Shown here piece after piece: positions 8,152 to 17,042 of a stretch of 64,000 nucleotides of DNA. Positions within the stretch are counted from its first letter, which is position 1. Each line of letters begins with the position of its first letter. Location: the NCBI RefSeq assembly GCF_016863555.1, contig NZ_BOPC01000018.1:1-64000 (forward strand), written 5' to 3'. A model generated the notes under the pieces. That model ran no database searches. It was not told the DNA's origin and worked only from the letters and a program-made list of their open reading frames with translations. Made by a program: the position numbers and the translations under genes. The stretch comes from Micromonospora qiuiae. Its GTDB lineage: Bacteria > Actinomycetota > Actinomycetes > Mycobacteriales > Micromonosporaceae.

Positions 8152-10853
8152 CCGTGTACTGGGTCATCTGGGACGCCGCGGCGCACTGGGTGGTCGATCG
8201 CCTGGAGCGGCAGGGCGCGCTGCCCGCAGTGAGCCGGTTGCGCACGCACGGGATGCTGGCTCCGGCACGCCCCGCGCATCCGAACTGCCAGACCCCGCCG
8301 TCGTTGGCCACCCTGTTCACCGGCACGTGGCCCGCCGAGCACGGCGTCACCGGCTACACCGTGCCGGGCGCCGGTCCGCGTGGGCTGGGCAGCCACATCA
8401 GCGGTTTCGGCCCGCAGTTCCCGGCCGTGCCGCCGGTGTGGGAGACGCTGGGTGTGCGCGGGGCGTTCGTGCACGTGCCGTGGGTCTTCGACGGCGATGA
8501 CGCGGTCGGGTCGTACGTGGACGCGGCGGTGGAGGCGTACAGCCGCCGCACGGTCCGGCACGCGGTGACCGAGGTGACGCCGGGACCGGCCCGCGAGTGG
8601 CTGATCGGCCCGCACCCGGTCACCGTCGAGGCGACCGCCGACGGTGTACGCGTGAGCGCCCACGACGAGGTGACGCTCACCCCGGACGGCGGCTGGCAGC
8701 CGGTGTGGCTGACCGGCGAGCGGGTCGGCACCTGGCTGGCCTGTGTCCGGATCGGCGAGCGGCGGCTGCTGGTGCACACCGGCGTGTGGCGCCCCCGGTA
8801 CGGCGGTGCGGATCAGGCGTTGCTGGACCGGATGCGCGACTGCCTGCCGTTCGCCGGTGAGGGGGTCGGCCCGTTGTACCGCGCCGAAACGTTCGGCACC
8901 CGGCTCGCCGAGGGCGGTGACGGATCGGCGGAGGAGTTCTTCCTGTCCTCCGTGGAGTGCACGATGCGCTCGTTCCGCACGGTCACCGACGCGGTGCTGG
9001 CCGGGCACGACGCCGACCTCGTGGTGATCTATTTGCCGATGACCGACGACGTCGGGCACGAGATGCTCGGCTTCTGCGACGAGCGCAGTGCGGCGTACCG
9101 GCCGGACATCGCCGACGCGATCTGGTCGCTGATCGGCCGCTGCTACCGCTGGTCGGACGAGATCCTGGGCCGGGTGCTGGACGCGGCCCGACCCGACGAC
9201 ACGGTCGTGCTCGGTGCGGACCACGGCATGGTCGGCAGCGCGCACCTGGTGCACCTGAACGACCAACTGGTGGCGGCCGGGTTGGCGGCCGTGGACGCGG
9301 GCGGCGAGTTGGACCCGGACCGCTCCCGGGCGTTCTACCACCCGGCCAACAACGGTGCGCTGTACGTCACCGAGGACGGCCTGATGCCCCGCGTCAAGGC
9401 GGTGCTGCGCGAACTTCCCGTACCAATGCGCTTCCTTGAGCCGGACGGTCGCCCGCTGGACGGCGACGACACCGGCGATCCGCGGGTGACGTTCGTGGCC
9501 CTGCACGACGACTACCAGCCGACGGCCGGGCTGGCCGGTGCGCCGCCGTACGTCCGGCCGCTGCGCAAGGTCGGCGCGCACGTGGTCTGGACCGGTTCGG
9601 ACCGGCTGCACGCGGTCCACGCGGCGGTCGGGCCCGGCATCGCCGCCGGCTCCGCGCCCGGCGTCATCGACAACACGGCACCCGCGCGGCTCGTCTGCCG
9701 CCAGGTGACCGCTCAATCCCGTACCGATCGACGAAAGATGTCCTTCATGGGTAATCCGCCCGATTTTCCGCATGCGCTGTCGCCGGAGGAGTTGACGGCA
9801 CGCCGCGCCGAGCACGTCCGGGCTTTCCTCGCCGGCCGCGACCTGGACCCGCACTGGCTGTCCGGGCTGATGCGTGAGCGGGTCGGCCCCGGCCTGCTGC
9901 TGCTCACCAGCTCACCGGTGCACGGGCTGGCCAACCCGACCAGTGACCTGGACTTCATCCGCATCCAGCAGGCCGCGATCGACGGCCCGCGGATCTCCAC
10001 GAAGATCTTCCAGGACGGCCACCACCTGGAGGTGGTGAGCTTTTCCGAGGCCGAGCTGACGTCCAACCTGGACGAGCTGGAACGGCTGGCCGCGCTGCCG
10101 CCGGGCGAGACGGTGGCGGGCATCCGCGGTTGGGACAGGAAGCGTGAGCCACGCCGCAAGCAGACCGAGCGGATCGTCAACGGCGTCACGATGGACGGCG
10201 ACGCGCCGTACCTCGACTGGCTGCCCGCGCTGGCCACCGTGTGGAGCCGGCAGTCGCTGCACAACGCGCTGGAACAGGCCGCGTACGCCGCGCTGGCCGA
10301 GACGGCCGGGGAGACCCGGGGGCGGGTCGGGTACGCCTACAACACGCTGGTGCACCTGATGGACGCGCTGCTGTCGTACCACGGCGACGTCTACACCACC
10401 CGCAAGTGGTACGTGCTGCGCTGGACCCGGCTGGTCGCCGACGGCTGCTGGCGCAACGACCGGGTGCAGGCGGTCGCCACCACGCTGGAGAGCCTGCGCA
10501 AGTCGGTCGCCGCCGCGCTCGAACCGTCCGCCGCGGGTCGTCCGCTGGCCGGCGAGTACGTGTCGCTCGCGCTCGACGTCGCCAGCGCCACCGGCACCGC
10601 GACCGGGGTGAAGGTGCACGCCGAGGCGGGCGGCAATCTGATGCCGTTCCTGCCGGACGCGTCGCTGCTGATCGGCAACGGCGCCGGCGTGGTGCTGCCC
10701 GGCGCTGCGTCGCTGCCGCTCACCGACGGCCCGGTCGGGCTGGCCGACCTGGCCCGGCTGGACACCCGCGCGGCCGGCACCCTGCTGCGTGCGCTGCGCG
10801 CCGGCGCCGCCCGCCTTTCCATCACGTACCGCCACGAGGAGCCGGCCGCATGA
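8148..10853 (+). CDS. Type I phosphodiesterase / nucleotide pyrophosphatase fused to nucleotidyltransferase-like domain
   Basis: The 901-residue protein has two parts. Residues 1-520 are an alkaline-phosphatase-superfamily phosphodiesterase. The nucleophile region is CQTPPSLATLFTGTWPAEHG (Thr early in the protein), and metal sites appear as TDDVGHEM and GADHGMVGSAH. Such enzymes cleave nucleotide phosphodiester or pyrophosphate bonds. Residues about 530-901 contain GLANPTSDLDFI, a pol-beta-type nucleotidyltransferase signature (Gly, spacer, Asp600-Leu-Asp602), followed by a helical region. The two parts are joined in one frame with no stop. In-frame ATGs near 9738 could once have been the start of a separate gene. 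The combination would let one protein hydrolyse and transfer nucleotidyl groups. It overlaps both neighbours by 4 nt. Confidence 0.75.
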   Translation: MTVYWVIWDAAAHWVVDRLERQGALPAVSRLRTHGMLAPARPAHPNCQTPPSLATLFTGTWPAEHGVTGYTVPGAGPRGLGSHISGFGPQFPAVPPVWETLGVRGAFVHVPWVFDGDDAVGSYVDAAVEAYSRRTVRHAVTEVTPGPAREWLIGPHPVTVEATADGVRVSAHDEVTLTPDGGWQPVWLTGERVGTWLACVRIGERRLLVHTGVWRPRYGGADQALLDRMRDCLPFAGEGVGPLYRAETFGTRLAEGGDGSAEEFFLSSVECTMRSFRTVTDAVLAGHDADLVVIYLPMTDDVGHEMLGFCDERSAAYRPDIADAIWSLIGRCYRWSDEILGRVLDAARPDDTVVLGADHGMVGSAHLVHLNDQLVAAGLAAVDAGGELDPDRSRAFYHPANNGALYVTEDGLMPRVKAVLRELPVPMRFLEPDGRPLDGDDTGDPRVTFVALHDDYQPTAGLAGAPPYVRPLRKVGAHVVWTGSDRLHAVHAAVGPGIAAGSAPGVIDNTAPARLVCRQVTAQSRTDRRKMSFMGNPPDFPHALSPEELTARRAEHVRAFLAGRDLDPHWLSGLMRERVGPGLLLLTSSPVHGLANPTSDLDFIRIQQAAIDGPRISTKIFQDGHHLEVVSFSEAELTSNLDELERLAALPPGETVAGIRGWDRKREPRRKQTERIVNGVTMDGDAPYLDWLPALATVWSRQSLHNALEQAAYAALAETAGETRGRVGYAYNTLVHLMDALLSYHGDVYTTRKWYVLRWTRLVADGCWRNDRVQAVATTLESLRKSVAAALEPSAAGRPLAGEYVSLALDVASATGTATGVKVHAEAGGNLMPFLPDASLLIGNGAGVVLPGAASLPLTDGPVGLADLARLDTRAAGTLLRALRAGAARLSITYRHEEPAA

Positions 10854-11410
10854 CCGACACCAACCAAATGTCACCGGCCGCCGGGATCACCGCGTTCCCT
10901 TCGGTACGCGCCGGTCACGCCATGCCGAGCCAGGCAGCCGTGGAGGCGTGGGTGCAGGCCGCGTGGCTGATGCTGGCCGAGGGACGGGCGTACATCGAGG
11001 ACCTGGAGGGCGGCGCCGACCAGCCGCAGATGCAGCAGGCGGCGAAGCTGCGCTTCCTCGAGCAACTCCTCGACGTGGACTACCGGCTGGCCGGCCGGCA
11101 GCCGGTGGACGACGCGCACTGCCTCGCGCTGGCGTTGGAGTACGGCATGCACGAGGTGATGGACGCGACCGGCCCGCAGTTGGCCGCGGTGTTCGGCCTG
11201 GACGAGGAGTTCGGCGGCGACACCTGCCGGGTGGACGACATCTACGTGCTGTGGGAGCGACTGCTCGATGGCTTTCCGGGCGAACTGCCGGACCGCCTGG
11301 TCGCCGAGGGGCAGCGAGACATGCTGCGCACCATGCGGGTGTGGGCCCGGCTGGCCCGGGAAGCCGGCCTGGACATCGGATTCCTCGCCTCGTCGATCAA
11401 AGCCGCCTGA
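10850..11410 (+). CDS. Conserved-looking operon protein of unknown function
   Basis: I do not recognise this 186-residue, mostly helical, acidic and soluble protein. It has no signal peptide, membrane segment or clear catalytic motif. It begins with an ATGA overlap on the preceding phosphodiesterase-nucleotidyltransferase gene and ends 18 nt before the SRPBCC gene, so it is translated as part of the operon. The helical content and a cluster of acidic and aromatic residues (GGDTCRVDDIYVLWERLLDG) suggest a binding or scaffold protein, but no function can be assigned. Confidence 0.75.
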   Translation: MTDTNQMSPAAGITAFPSVRAGHAMPSQAAVEAWVQAAWLMLAEGRAYIEDLEGGADQPQMQQAAKLRFLEQLLDVDYRLAGRQPVDDAHCLALALEYGMHEVMDATGPQLAAVFGLDEEFGGDTCRVDDIYVLWERLLDGFPGELPDRLVAEGQRDMLRTMRVWARLAREAGLDIGFLASSIKAA

Positions 11411-11428
11411 GGAAGAGAGGGGGACGAG

Positions 11429-11848
11429 ATGCCGACGATCATCGCGGAGACCCGCGTCGCCTGCCCCGCCGACCAGGTGTGGGCCGCCGTTCGGGACGTC
11501 GCCACGCTGGCCCGCAGGGCCCCGCACGTGGTGGATGTCCGGACCGACGGGGACACCAGCGTGTGGACGGTGCTGCTCAACGGCAGTGCGGTGAGCTGGG
11601 TGCAACGCGACACCGCGGGCCCGGACACCGTGCTGCGCTTCGAGCAGATCACCGGAGACCTGGAGGAGATGTCCGGTAACTGGGTGGTGGACGAGACCAC
11701 CGACGGCACCCGGGTGCGCCTGGTCATCGATTTCGAACTGGGCGTCGACGGGCTCGCGCCACTGCTCGAACCCATGTGGGCCCAGTCGATGCAGGCCCAC
11801 GCGGAGGCGCTGCTGCGTGCCCTGCCGGCCGGATCGGAGAACGCGTGA
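11429..11848 (+). CDS. SRPBCC (START-like/polyketide cyclase) family protein
   Basis: The 139-residue protein has the helix-grip pattern of the SRPBCC superfamily. An N-terminal strand (TIIAETRVACPADQVWAAVR) is followed by alternating strands and a long C-terminal helix (MWAQSMQAHAEALLRAL). Members bind hydrophobic or aromatic ligands and include cyclases, aromatases and lipid carriers. A strong ribosome site (GAGAGGGGG) precedes ATG 11429. Its stop overlaps the GTG of the next gene. In this operon it may hold or cyclise an intermediate; that is inferred. Confidence 0.8.
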   Translation: MPTIIAETRVACPADQVWAAVRDVATLARRAPHVVDVRTDGDTSVWTVLLNGSAVSWVQRDTAGPDTVLRFEQITGDLEEMSGNWVVDETTDGTRVRLVIDFELGVDGLAPLLEPMWAQSMQAHAEALLRALPAGSENA

Positions 11849-12912
11849 ACCGCTACCTGAACTTCCTGCACACCACTGTCGCGTTCGACGTGGCGGACGA
11901 CGCCGCGCCCGTGTTCGAGCCGGTGCAGCGCTTCTTCCGGCACCTGATGGCGGACCGGCCGGTGCGCGAGCCGACGTTCCGGATCACCGTGCTCGGCTAC
12001 GACCCGGACACCGACGTGGAGCCCGCGGTCTGGGACGTCCCGCCGTCGATCGTGCGGCGCAGCAACGCGGCCGAGTTCAACTTCGACGCGCATGTGGTCA
12101 CCGCGGGCGGGCGCAGGCGCTACGTGAACCGGGCCACGCTGGTGGACGCGCCGCTCGACGTGGCCACCGACAACACGTTCACCGTCCGGATCACCGAGAA
12201 GTCCACCGTGCAGATCCTCGACTTCGTCCGGGATCTGGTGATCAGGCACGAGGAGAACGCGGGCACCGTGGTCCTGCACGCGTCCGGCGTGGGCAAGGAC
12301 GGCGCCGCGGTGATCATCGCGGGGGCCAAGGGCGCCGGCAAGACCACCACGCTGCTGTCCGTGCTACGCCGGCCAGGCTGGAAGTACTTCACCGGCGACA
12401 AGCTGTTCTGCACGCTGGACGACGGCCACATCACCGTCTACCCGTGGCGGGACTACCCGTACGTCGGGGTCGGCACGATCCGCTCCGACCCACGGCTGGA
12501 GAAGCTCGTCCGGGAGAACGTGGACGCGAGCATCGACTCGTACGAGCCGGGCCACAAGATCCTGATGGACCCGGACATCTTCGAGTCCTGGGTCGGCGCC
12601 GAGTTCTCCGCCGAGCCGCTGCGGCTGGCCGCACTGCTGCTGCCCGAGGTGAGGCCGGGCGAGCCGCTGACCACGTGGCGGCTGACCGACGGCAACGAGC
12701 GCTGGGCCCATCTCAACAAGATCGTTGACCGGCAGGTGGACACCACGTTCTTCACCTGGCAGTCGCACCTGGTGCCGGACTACGCGCGCTTCTACGCCTC
12801 GCTGGCCGAACTGCGTACCGCCCTGGACACCGTCGAGATGATCCGCCTGCGCGGCACCCTCGACATCGATCTGGACGTCCTGCTGTCGGAAGAGAAGGAA
12901 CCCCGGTCGTGA
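11845..12912 (+). CDS. HPr-kinase-like P-loop protein
   Basis: The 355-residue protein has a Walker A loop GAKGAGKTT (Lys166) directly after a beta strand (GAAVIIA), the arrangement of HPr kinase/phosphorylase C-terminal domains. HprK-like proteins without a PTS partner occur in several natural-product and peptide-modification clusters, where they phosphorylate small molecules or peptides. No HPr gene is present here. The N-terminal 130 residues are a separate, unrecognised domain. The GTG start at 11845 overlaps the previous stop (GTGA) and the end overlaps the next gene by 4 nt. Kinase activity is inferred from the fold. Confidence 0.7.
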   Translation: MNRYLNFLHTTVAFDVADDAAPVFEPVQRFFRHLMADRPVREPTFRITVLGYDPDTDVEPAVWDVPPSIVRRSNAAEFNFDAHVVTAGGRRRYVNRATLVDAPLDVATDNTFTVRITEKSTVQILDFVRDLVIRHEENAGTVVLHASGVGKDGAAVIIAGAKGAGKTTTLLSVLRRPGWKYFTGDKLFCTLDDGHITVYPWRDYPYVGVGTIRSDPRLEKLVRENVDASIDSYEPGHKILMDPDIFESWVGAEFSAEPLRLAALLLPEVRPGEPLTTWRLTDGNERWAHLNKIVDRQVDTTFFTWQSHLVPDYARFYASLAELRTALDTVEMIRLRGTLDIDLDVLLSEEKEPRS

Positions 12913-13454
12913 CCACCCTGCGCGTCTCCGTCGTCGGCCTGGCCGGCGCCGGCAAGTCCACCTGTGCGTTGCTGATCGCCGACTTCGCCCGCGAACAGGG
13001 CCTTTCGCACGCGGTGGTGAAGCTCGCCAAACCGCTGTACGACCTCCAGGAGCAGGTCTACCTGCGATCCGGTGCCACCCTGCCCCCAGGAGCCCAGGAC
13101 CAGGTGCTGATGGAGGCGCTGGCCGACGCGATGCGTCGGATCCGGCCCACCTCGATCGTGGACGACTTCGTGGCCCGGCTGGATCGGACCACCGCCGACG
13201 TGATCGTCAACGACGACCTGCGCGACCCGCACCACGACGCCCCCGGGCTGACCAGGCGCGGTTTCCGGATCCTGCGGATCACCTGCGACGAGGACGTACG
13301 CCAGAAGCGCCTGGCCGAGCGTGGTGACCCGTCGCTGGCCGACCGCTCCACCCGGCAGATCGACCAGATCCGCCCGGACGCGATCATCGAGAACGCGGGC
13401 AGCCTGGACGAGTACCGCGCCAAGGTGCACACGCTGCTGAGGGGTTGGATGTGA
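12909..13454 (+). CDS. Deoxynucleoside-monophosphate-kinase-like P-loop kinase
   Basis: The 181-residue protein opens with a P-loop, VVGLAGAGKST (Lys near residue 17), followed by features of small nucleotide kinases. VIVNDDLRDPHHDAP looks like the Walker B region and VRQKRLAERGD like the lid. The overall pattern resembles phage-type dNMP kinases and AAA-like nucleotide kinases. Substrates are probably (modified) nucleoside monophosphates, consistent with the CTP synthase and dCTP-deaminase-like neighbours. It overlaps both adjacent genes by 4 nt. No other phage gene is nearby, so a prophage origin is not supported. Confidence 0.7.
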   Translation: MTTLRVSVVGLAGAGKSTCALLIADFAREQGLSHAVVKLAKPLYDLQEQVYLRSGATLPPGAQDQVLMEALADAMRRIRPTSIVDDFVARLDRTTADVIVNDDLRDPHHDAPGLTRRGFRILRITCDEDVRQKRLAERGDPSLADRSTRQIDQIRPDAIIENAGSLDEYRAKVHTLLRGWM

Positions 13455-13981
13455 TCCTGAGCGGCCTGGAGATCCTGTCCGAGGTGCGGGCGGGACACAT
13501 CCACATCGACGACTTCGATGTCGAACGGATCGAGCCGAACAGCTACGGTTTCCGGCTCGCCGAGGACATCCTCTGGTACACCGACGACGTCATCGACTGC
13601 TTCCGTCCGCCGGCCGCCCAGCACGTCAAGATGGGCCCCGAGGGCATGATCCTGGAACCGGAGCGCTTCTACCTGGGCGGCACCATGGAGGCGATGGGCA
13701 GTCCGCACTACGCGGCCACCCTGTACGCCTGCCGGTCCGCCTCCACATTGGGCATCTGGATCCAGTTCTCCGCCCCGCTCGGGCACAGCGGCGCGGTGTT
13801 CCCCTGGACGCTGGAGATGAAGGTAGCCCAGCCGGTCCGGGTCTATCCCGGGATGGTGATCGGCAAGATCGCGTTCTGGTCGATGCAGGGCGAACCGATC
13901 AGCTACGACGGCAAGTACTCCGGATCCGAATCCGCGGTGGTCTCCCGGCTCAGCCTGGAGGACGGCCGTGGCGTCCGTTGA
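13451..13981 (+). CDS. Stand-alone dCTP-deaminase-like protein
   Basis: The 176-residue dCTP deaminase/dUTPase-fold protein aligns without gaps over its core with residues 1-160 of the fusion encoded at 3666. The GTG at 13451 is chosen over an upstream TTG because it gives the MILSG start and a GTGA overlap. Catalytic Glu is kept (Glu122 in PWTLEM, equivalent to E. coli Dcd Glu138). The positions of E. coli Ser111 and Arg115 are Arg95 and Thr99, so the site is not canonical. The fusion protein shows the opposite pattern. A hetero-oligomer, a changed reaction such as nucleotide binding, or a new chemistry are all possible. Confidence 0.8.
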   Translation: MILSGLEILSEVRAGHIHIDDFDVERIEPNSYGFRLAEDILWYTDDVIDCFRPPAAQHVKMGPEGMILEPERFYLGGTMEAMGSPHYAATLYACRSASTLGIWIQFSAPLGHSGAVFPWTLEMKVAQPVRVYPGMVIGKIAFWSMQGEPISYDGKYSGSESAVVSRLSLEDGRGVR

Positions 13982-15299
13982 CCTGTTCAAGCTGATCGCC
14001 GGCCTGGTGCTGCTGCTGCTCGCGGCGCACCTGGTCGGGCGGCTCTTCGCCCGGTTCCGGCAGCCACCGGTGATCGGCGAGATCCTCGGCGGCCTGCTGC
14101 TCGGCCCGACCGTGCTCGGGCAATTCGCGCCGCAGGCGCAGCAGTGGCTCTTTCCCGCCGAGGGTCCCGCGGCGGTCGGCGTCTCGCTGATCTACCAGCT
14201 CGGCATGCTGCTGCTGATGTTCATGGCCGGCGTCGAGATGCGGACTGTCTTCTCCCGCGCGGACCGCAACACGGTCGCGGTGGTCTCCCTGGTCGGCATG
14301 GTGGTGCCGTTCGGCATCGGCCTGCTCATGGTCAAGGCGATCGACACGTCGGCCCTGGTCGGCCCGGCGAACAATGTCACCGCGCTGACCCTGACGATCG
14401 CCTGCGCGATCGCGGTCACCAGCATCCCGGTGATCGCCCGGATCATGCTGGACCTGGGCATCATCCGGTCCCGGTTCGCCCGGATGGTGCTCTCCGTGGC
14501 CGTCCTGGAGGACATCGTGCTCAACGTGATCATCTCGATCACGCTGGGCATGGTGGCCGCCCGCGGCGAGGAAGGCTTTGGCGTCGTCGCCCTGCTGGGC
14601 ATCAACACGACCGTGGCGAACGCGGTCTACCACGTCGTCGTCTCGGTCGCGTTCTTCGCGGTGGCCGCGCTGATCGCGGTCTGGATCCGGCGCCGCACCG
14701 GCGACCGGCCGCCGGTGCCGCGGCCCGGCGAGGTGGCCGTCCGCCTGGTCGTGCTGCTCTGCGTGATCGCGCTCTGCGTCGTCCTCGGCGTGGCCCCGAT
14801 CTTCGGCGCGTTCGTGGTCGGCCTGATGTCCGGGCGGCGCGGCAAACCGGACGACAACGACGCTCTGGTGTCCATCCGGCGCTTCTCTTCCGGCTTCTTC
14901 ATCCCGATCTACTTCGCGGTCGTCGGTTTCCGGCTCGACCTGGTGCACGCGCTGGACCTGTGGTTCACCGCCGGCTTCATCCTGGTCGCCTGCGTGGCCA
15001 AGGCGGCGAGCGTCTACCTGGGCGCGCGAATGACTCACCGCTCCGAGCTGGACTCGGCGAATCTGGCGGTGGCACTCAACGCCCGCGGCGGTCCCGGCAT
15101 CGTGCTCGCGACGGTGGCGTACGACGCCGGGATCGTGAACGAGTCGATGTTCACCACGCTGGTTCTCACCGCCGTCGTCACGTCGCAGTTGGCCGGCTGG
15201 GCGCTGGAGATCGCGGTCCGGCGCGGCATGCTGAAGGCCGACGGCGAGGAGGCACCCGTGTCCGCCGAGCGCAAGCCCGACGACGTGGTCGTGCGTTGA
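13968..15299 (+). CDS. Cation:proton antiporter, Kef/CPA2 type
   Basis: This 443-residue integral membrane protein has about 12 hydrophobic segments and the CPA2 signature [21 protein letters not shown] near residues 27-47. It lacks the C-terminal TrkA-N domain of full Kef channels, leaving a short polar tail. Such proteins exchange Na+ or K+ for H+ across the cytoplasmic membrane. It overlaps the preceding dCTP-deaminase-like gene by 14 nt. In the operon it may support export or pH homeostasis, or carry an ionic metabolite; this is a guess from position. Confidence 0.85.
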   Translation: MASVDLFKLIAGLVLLLLAAHLVGRLFARFRQPPVIGEILGGLLLGPTVLGQFAPQAQQWLFPAEGPAAVGVSLIYQLGMLLLMFMAGVEMRTVFSRADRNTVAVVSLVGMVVPFGIGLLMVKAIDTSALVGPANNVTALTLTIACAIAVTSIPVIARIMLDLGIIRSRFARMVLSVAVLEDIVLNVIISITLGMVAARGEEGFGVVALLGINTTVANAVYHVVVSVAFFAVAALIAVWIRRRTGDRPPVPRPGEVAVRLVVLLCVIALCVVLGVAPIFGAFVVGLMSGRRGKPDDNDALVSIRRFSSGFFIPIYFAVVGFRLDLVHALDLWFTAGFILVACVAKAASVYLGARMTHRSELDSANLAVALNARGGPGIVLATVAYDAGIVNESMFTTLVLTAVVTSQLAGWALEIAVRRGMLKADGEEAPVSAERKPDDVVVR

Positions 15300-15337
15300 C
15301 AAACCCCCCACTCTCTCGCACGGAAAGGCACTGCCCG

Positions 15338-16996
15338 GTGGTCCGATCTGCCAAGCACATCTTCGTCACCGGAGGGGTCGCCTCCTCGCTCGGCAAAGGG
15401 CTCACCGCGTCCAGCCTGGGTGCCCTGCTCCAGGCCCGCGGGCTGCGGGTCACCATGCAGAAGCTCGACCCGTACCTCAACGTCGACCCCAGCACGATGA
15501 ACCCGTTCCAGCACGGCGAGGTGTTCGTCACCGAGGACGGCGCCGAGACCGACCTGGACGTCGGCCACTACGAGCGGTTCCTGGACGCCGACCTGAGCGC
15601 CGCCGCGAACGTCACCACCGGCCAGGTCTACGCCGCGGTGATCGCGCGGGAGCGCCGTGGCGAGTACCTGGGCGACACCGTGCAGGTCATCCCGCACATC
15701 ACTGACGAGATCAAACGCCGGATACGCGAGCGGGCCACCGCCGACGTGGATGTGGTGATCACCGAGGTGGGCGGGACGGTCGGTGACATCGAGTCGCTGC
15801 CGTTCCTGGAGACCGTGCGGCAGATCCGGCACGAGGTGGGCCGGGACAACGTCTTCGTCGCGCACATCTCGCTGCTGCCGTTCATCGGCCCCTCCGGTGA
15901 GCTGAAGACCAAGTCCACCCAGCACTCGACGGCCGCGCTGCGCAACATCGGCATCCAGCCGGACGCGATCGTGCTGCGCGCCGACCGGGAGGTGCCGGAC
16001 GCGCTGCGCCGCAAGATCTCGCTGATGTGCGACGTGGACCGCGAGGCGGTGGTGGCGGCGGTCGACGCGAGATCCATTTACGACATACCCCGGGTGCTGC
16101 ACCAGGAGGGCCTGGACGCGTATGTGGTCCGCCGGCTGGGCCTGCCGTTCCGCGACGTGGACTGGACGGTCTGGGGCGAGTTGCTGCACCGGGTGCACGA
16201 GCCCGCGCACGAGGTGACGATCGCGCTGGTCGGTAAATACGTGGCCCTGCCGGACGCGTACCTGTCGGTGACCGAGGCGATCCGGGCCGGCGGCTTCGCA
16301 GCCTCGGCCCGGGCCCGGATCCGCTGGGTGAGTTCGGACGACTGCGCGACGCCCGAGGAGGCCGCAGCCCATCTCGCCGGGGTGGACGGAATCTGCGTGC
16401 CCGGCGGCTTCGGCGAGCGCGGGATCACCGGCAAGATCGAGGCGATCCGGTACGCCCGGGAGAACCGCGTACCACTGCTCGGGCTCTGCCTGGGGTTGCA
16501 GTGCGTGGTGGTGGAGGCGGCCCGCAACCTGCTCGGGTTGACCGAGGCGAACTCCACCGAGTTCGACCCGGACACCCCGCACCCGGTGGTGTCCACCATG
16601 GCGGAGGAGATCGGAACCGTCAGCGGCGACGGCGACCTGGGCGGAACGATGCGGCTCGGCACGTATCCGGCGGTGTTGGCCGAGGGTTCCATCGTGCGGG
16701 CCGCGTACGCCGGGGCGGCCGAGGTGTCCGAGCGGCACCGGCACCGCTACGAGGTGAACAACGCGTACCGGGACGAGTTGCAGGGCAAGGCCGGGTTGGT
16801 CTTCTCCGGCACGTCACCGGACGGCTCGCTCGTCGAGTTCGTGGAGTATCCGCAGGAGATGCACCCGTATCTGGTGGCGACCCAGGCCCACCCCGAGTTC
16901 CGTTCCCGCCCCACCCGTCCGCATCCGTTGTTCGCCGGGCTACTGGCGGCTGCGGTGCGGCGATCACAGTCCAAAGTGCGCGAGACTGCACGATAG
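15338..16996 (+). CDS. pyrG: CTP synthase
   Basis: The 552-residue protein is full length for CTP synthase, which aminates UTP to CTP with ATP and glutamine. The N-terminal synthase domain shows [19 protein letters not shown] and LDPYLNVDP. The C-terminal class I glutaminase has nucleophile Cys384 in LGLCLGLQC and the HPEF motif near the end. Start GTG 15338 has GGAAAGG about 10 nt upstream. Because pyrG is normally a single housekeeping gene elsewhere, a copy embedded in this operon suggests either supply of CTP to the pathway or a product-resistant target enzyme. Both are inferences. Confidence 0.95.
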   Translation: MVRSAKHIFVTGGVASSLGKGLTASSLGALLQARGLRVTMQKLDPYLNVDPSTMNPFQHGEVFVTEDGAETDLDVGHYERFLDADLSAAANVTTGQVYAAVIARERRGEYLGDTVQVIPHITDEIKRRIRERATADVDVVITEVGGTVGDIESLPFLETVRQIRHEVGRDNVFVAHISLLPFIGPSGELKTKSTQHSTAALRNIGIQPDAIVLRADREVPDALRRKISLMCDVDREAVVAAVDARSIYDIPRVLHQEGLDAYVVRRLGLPFRDVDWTVWGELLHRVHEPAHEVTIALVGKYVALPDAYLSVTEAIRAGGFAASARARIRWVSSDDCATPEEAAAHLAGVDGICVPGGFGERGITGKIEAIRYARENRVPLLGLCLGLQCVVVEAARNLLGLTEANSTEFDPDTPHPVVSTMAEEIGTVSGDGDLGGTMRLGTYPAVLAEGSIVRAAYAGAAEVSERHRHRYEVNNAYRDELQGKAGLVFSGTSPDGSLVEFVEYPQEMHPYLVATQAHPEFRSRPTRPHPLFAGLLAAAVRRSQSKVRETAR

Positions 16997-17042
16997 CGTG
17001 CGTCCGAGACCGTGCGCCCATCCGCCGAGAGAGAGATTCACC

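Noticed and set aside
12909..13981. dNMP-kinase-like and dCTP-deaminase-like genes as a prophage or anti-phage island
   Set aside because: No phage structural, integrase or recombination genes are present, and all members are overlapped into a metabolic-looking operon with transporter and ligase genes.
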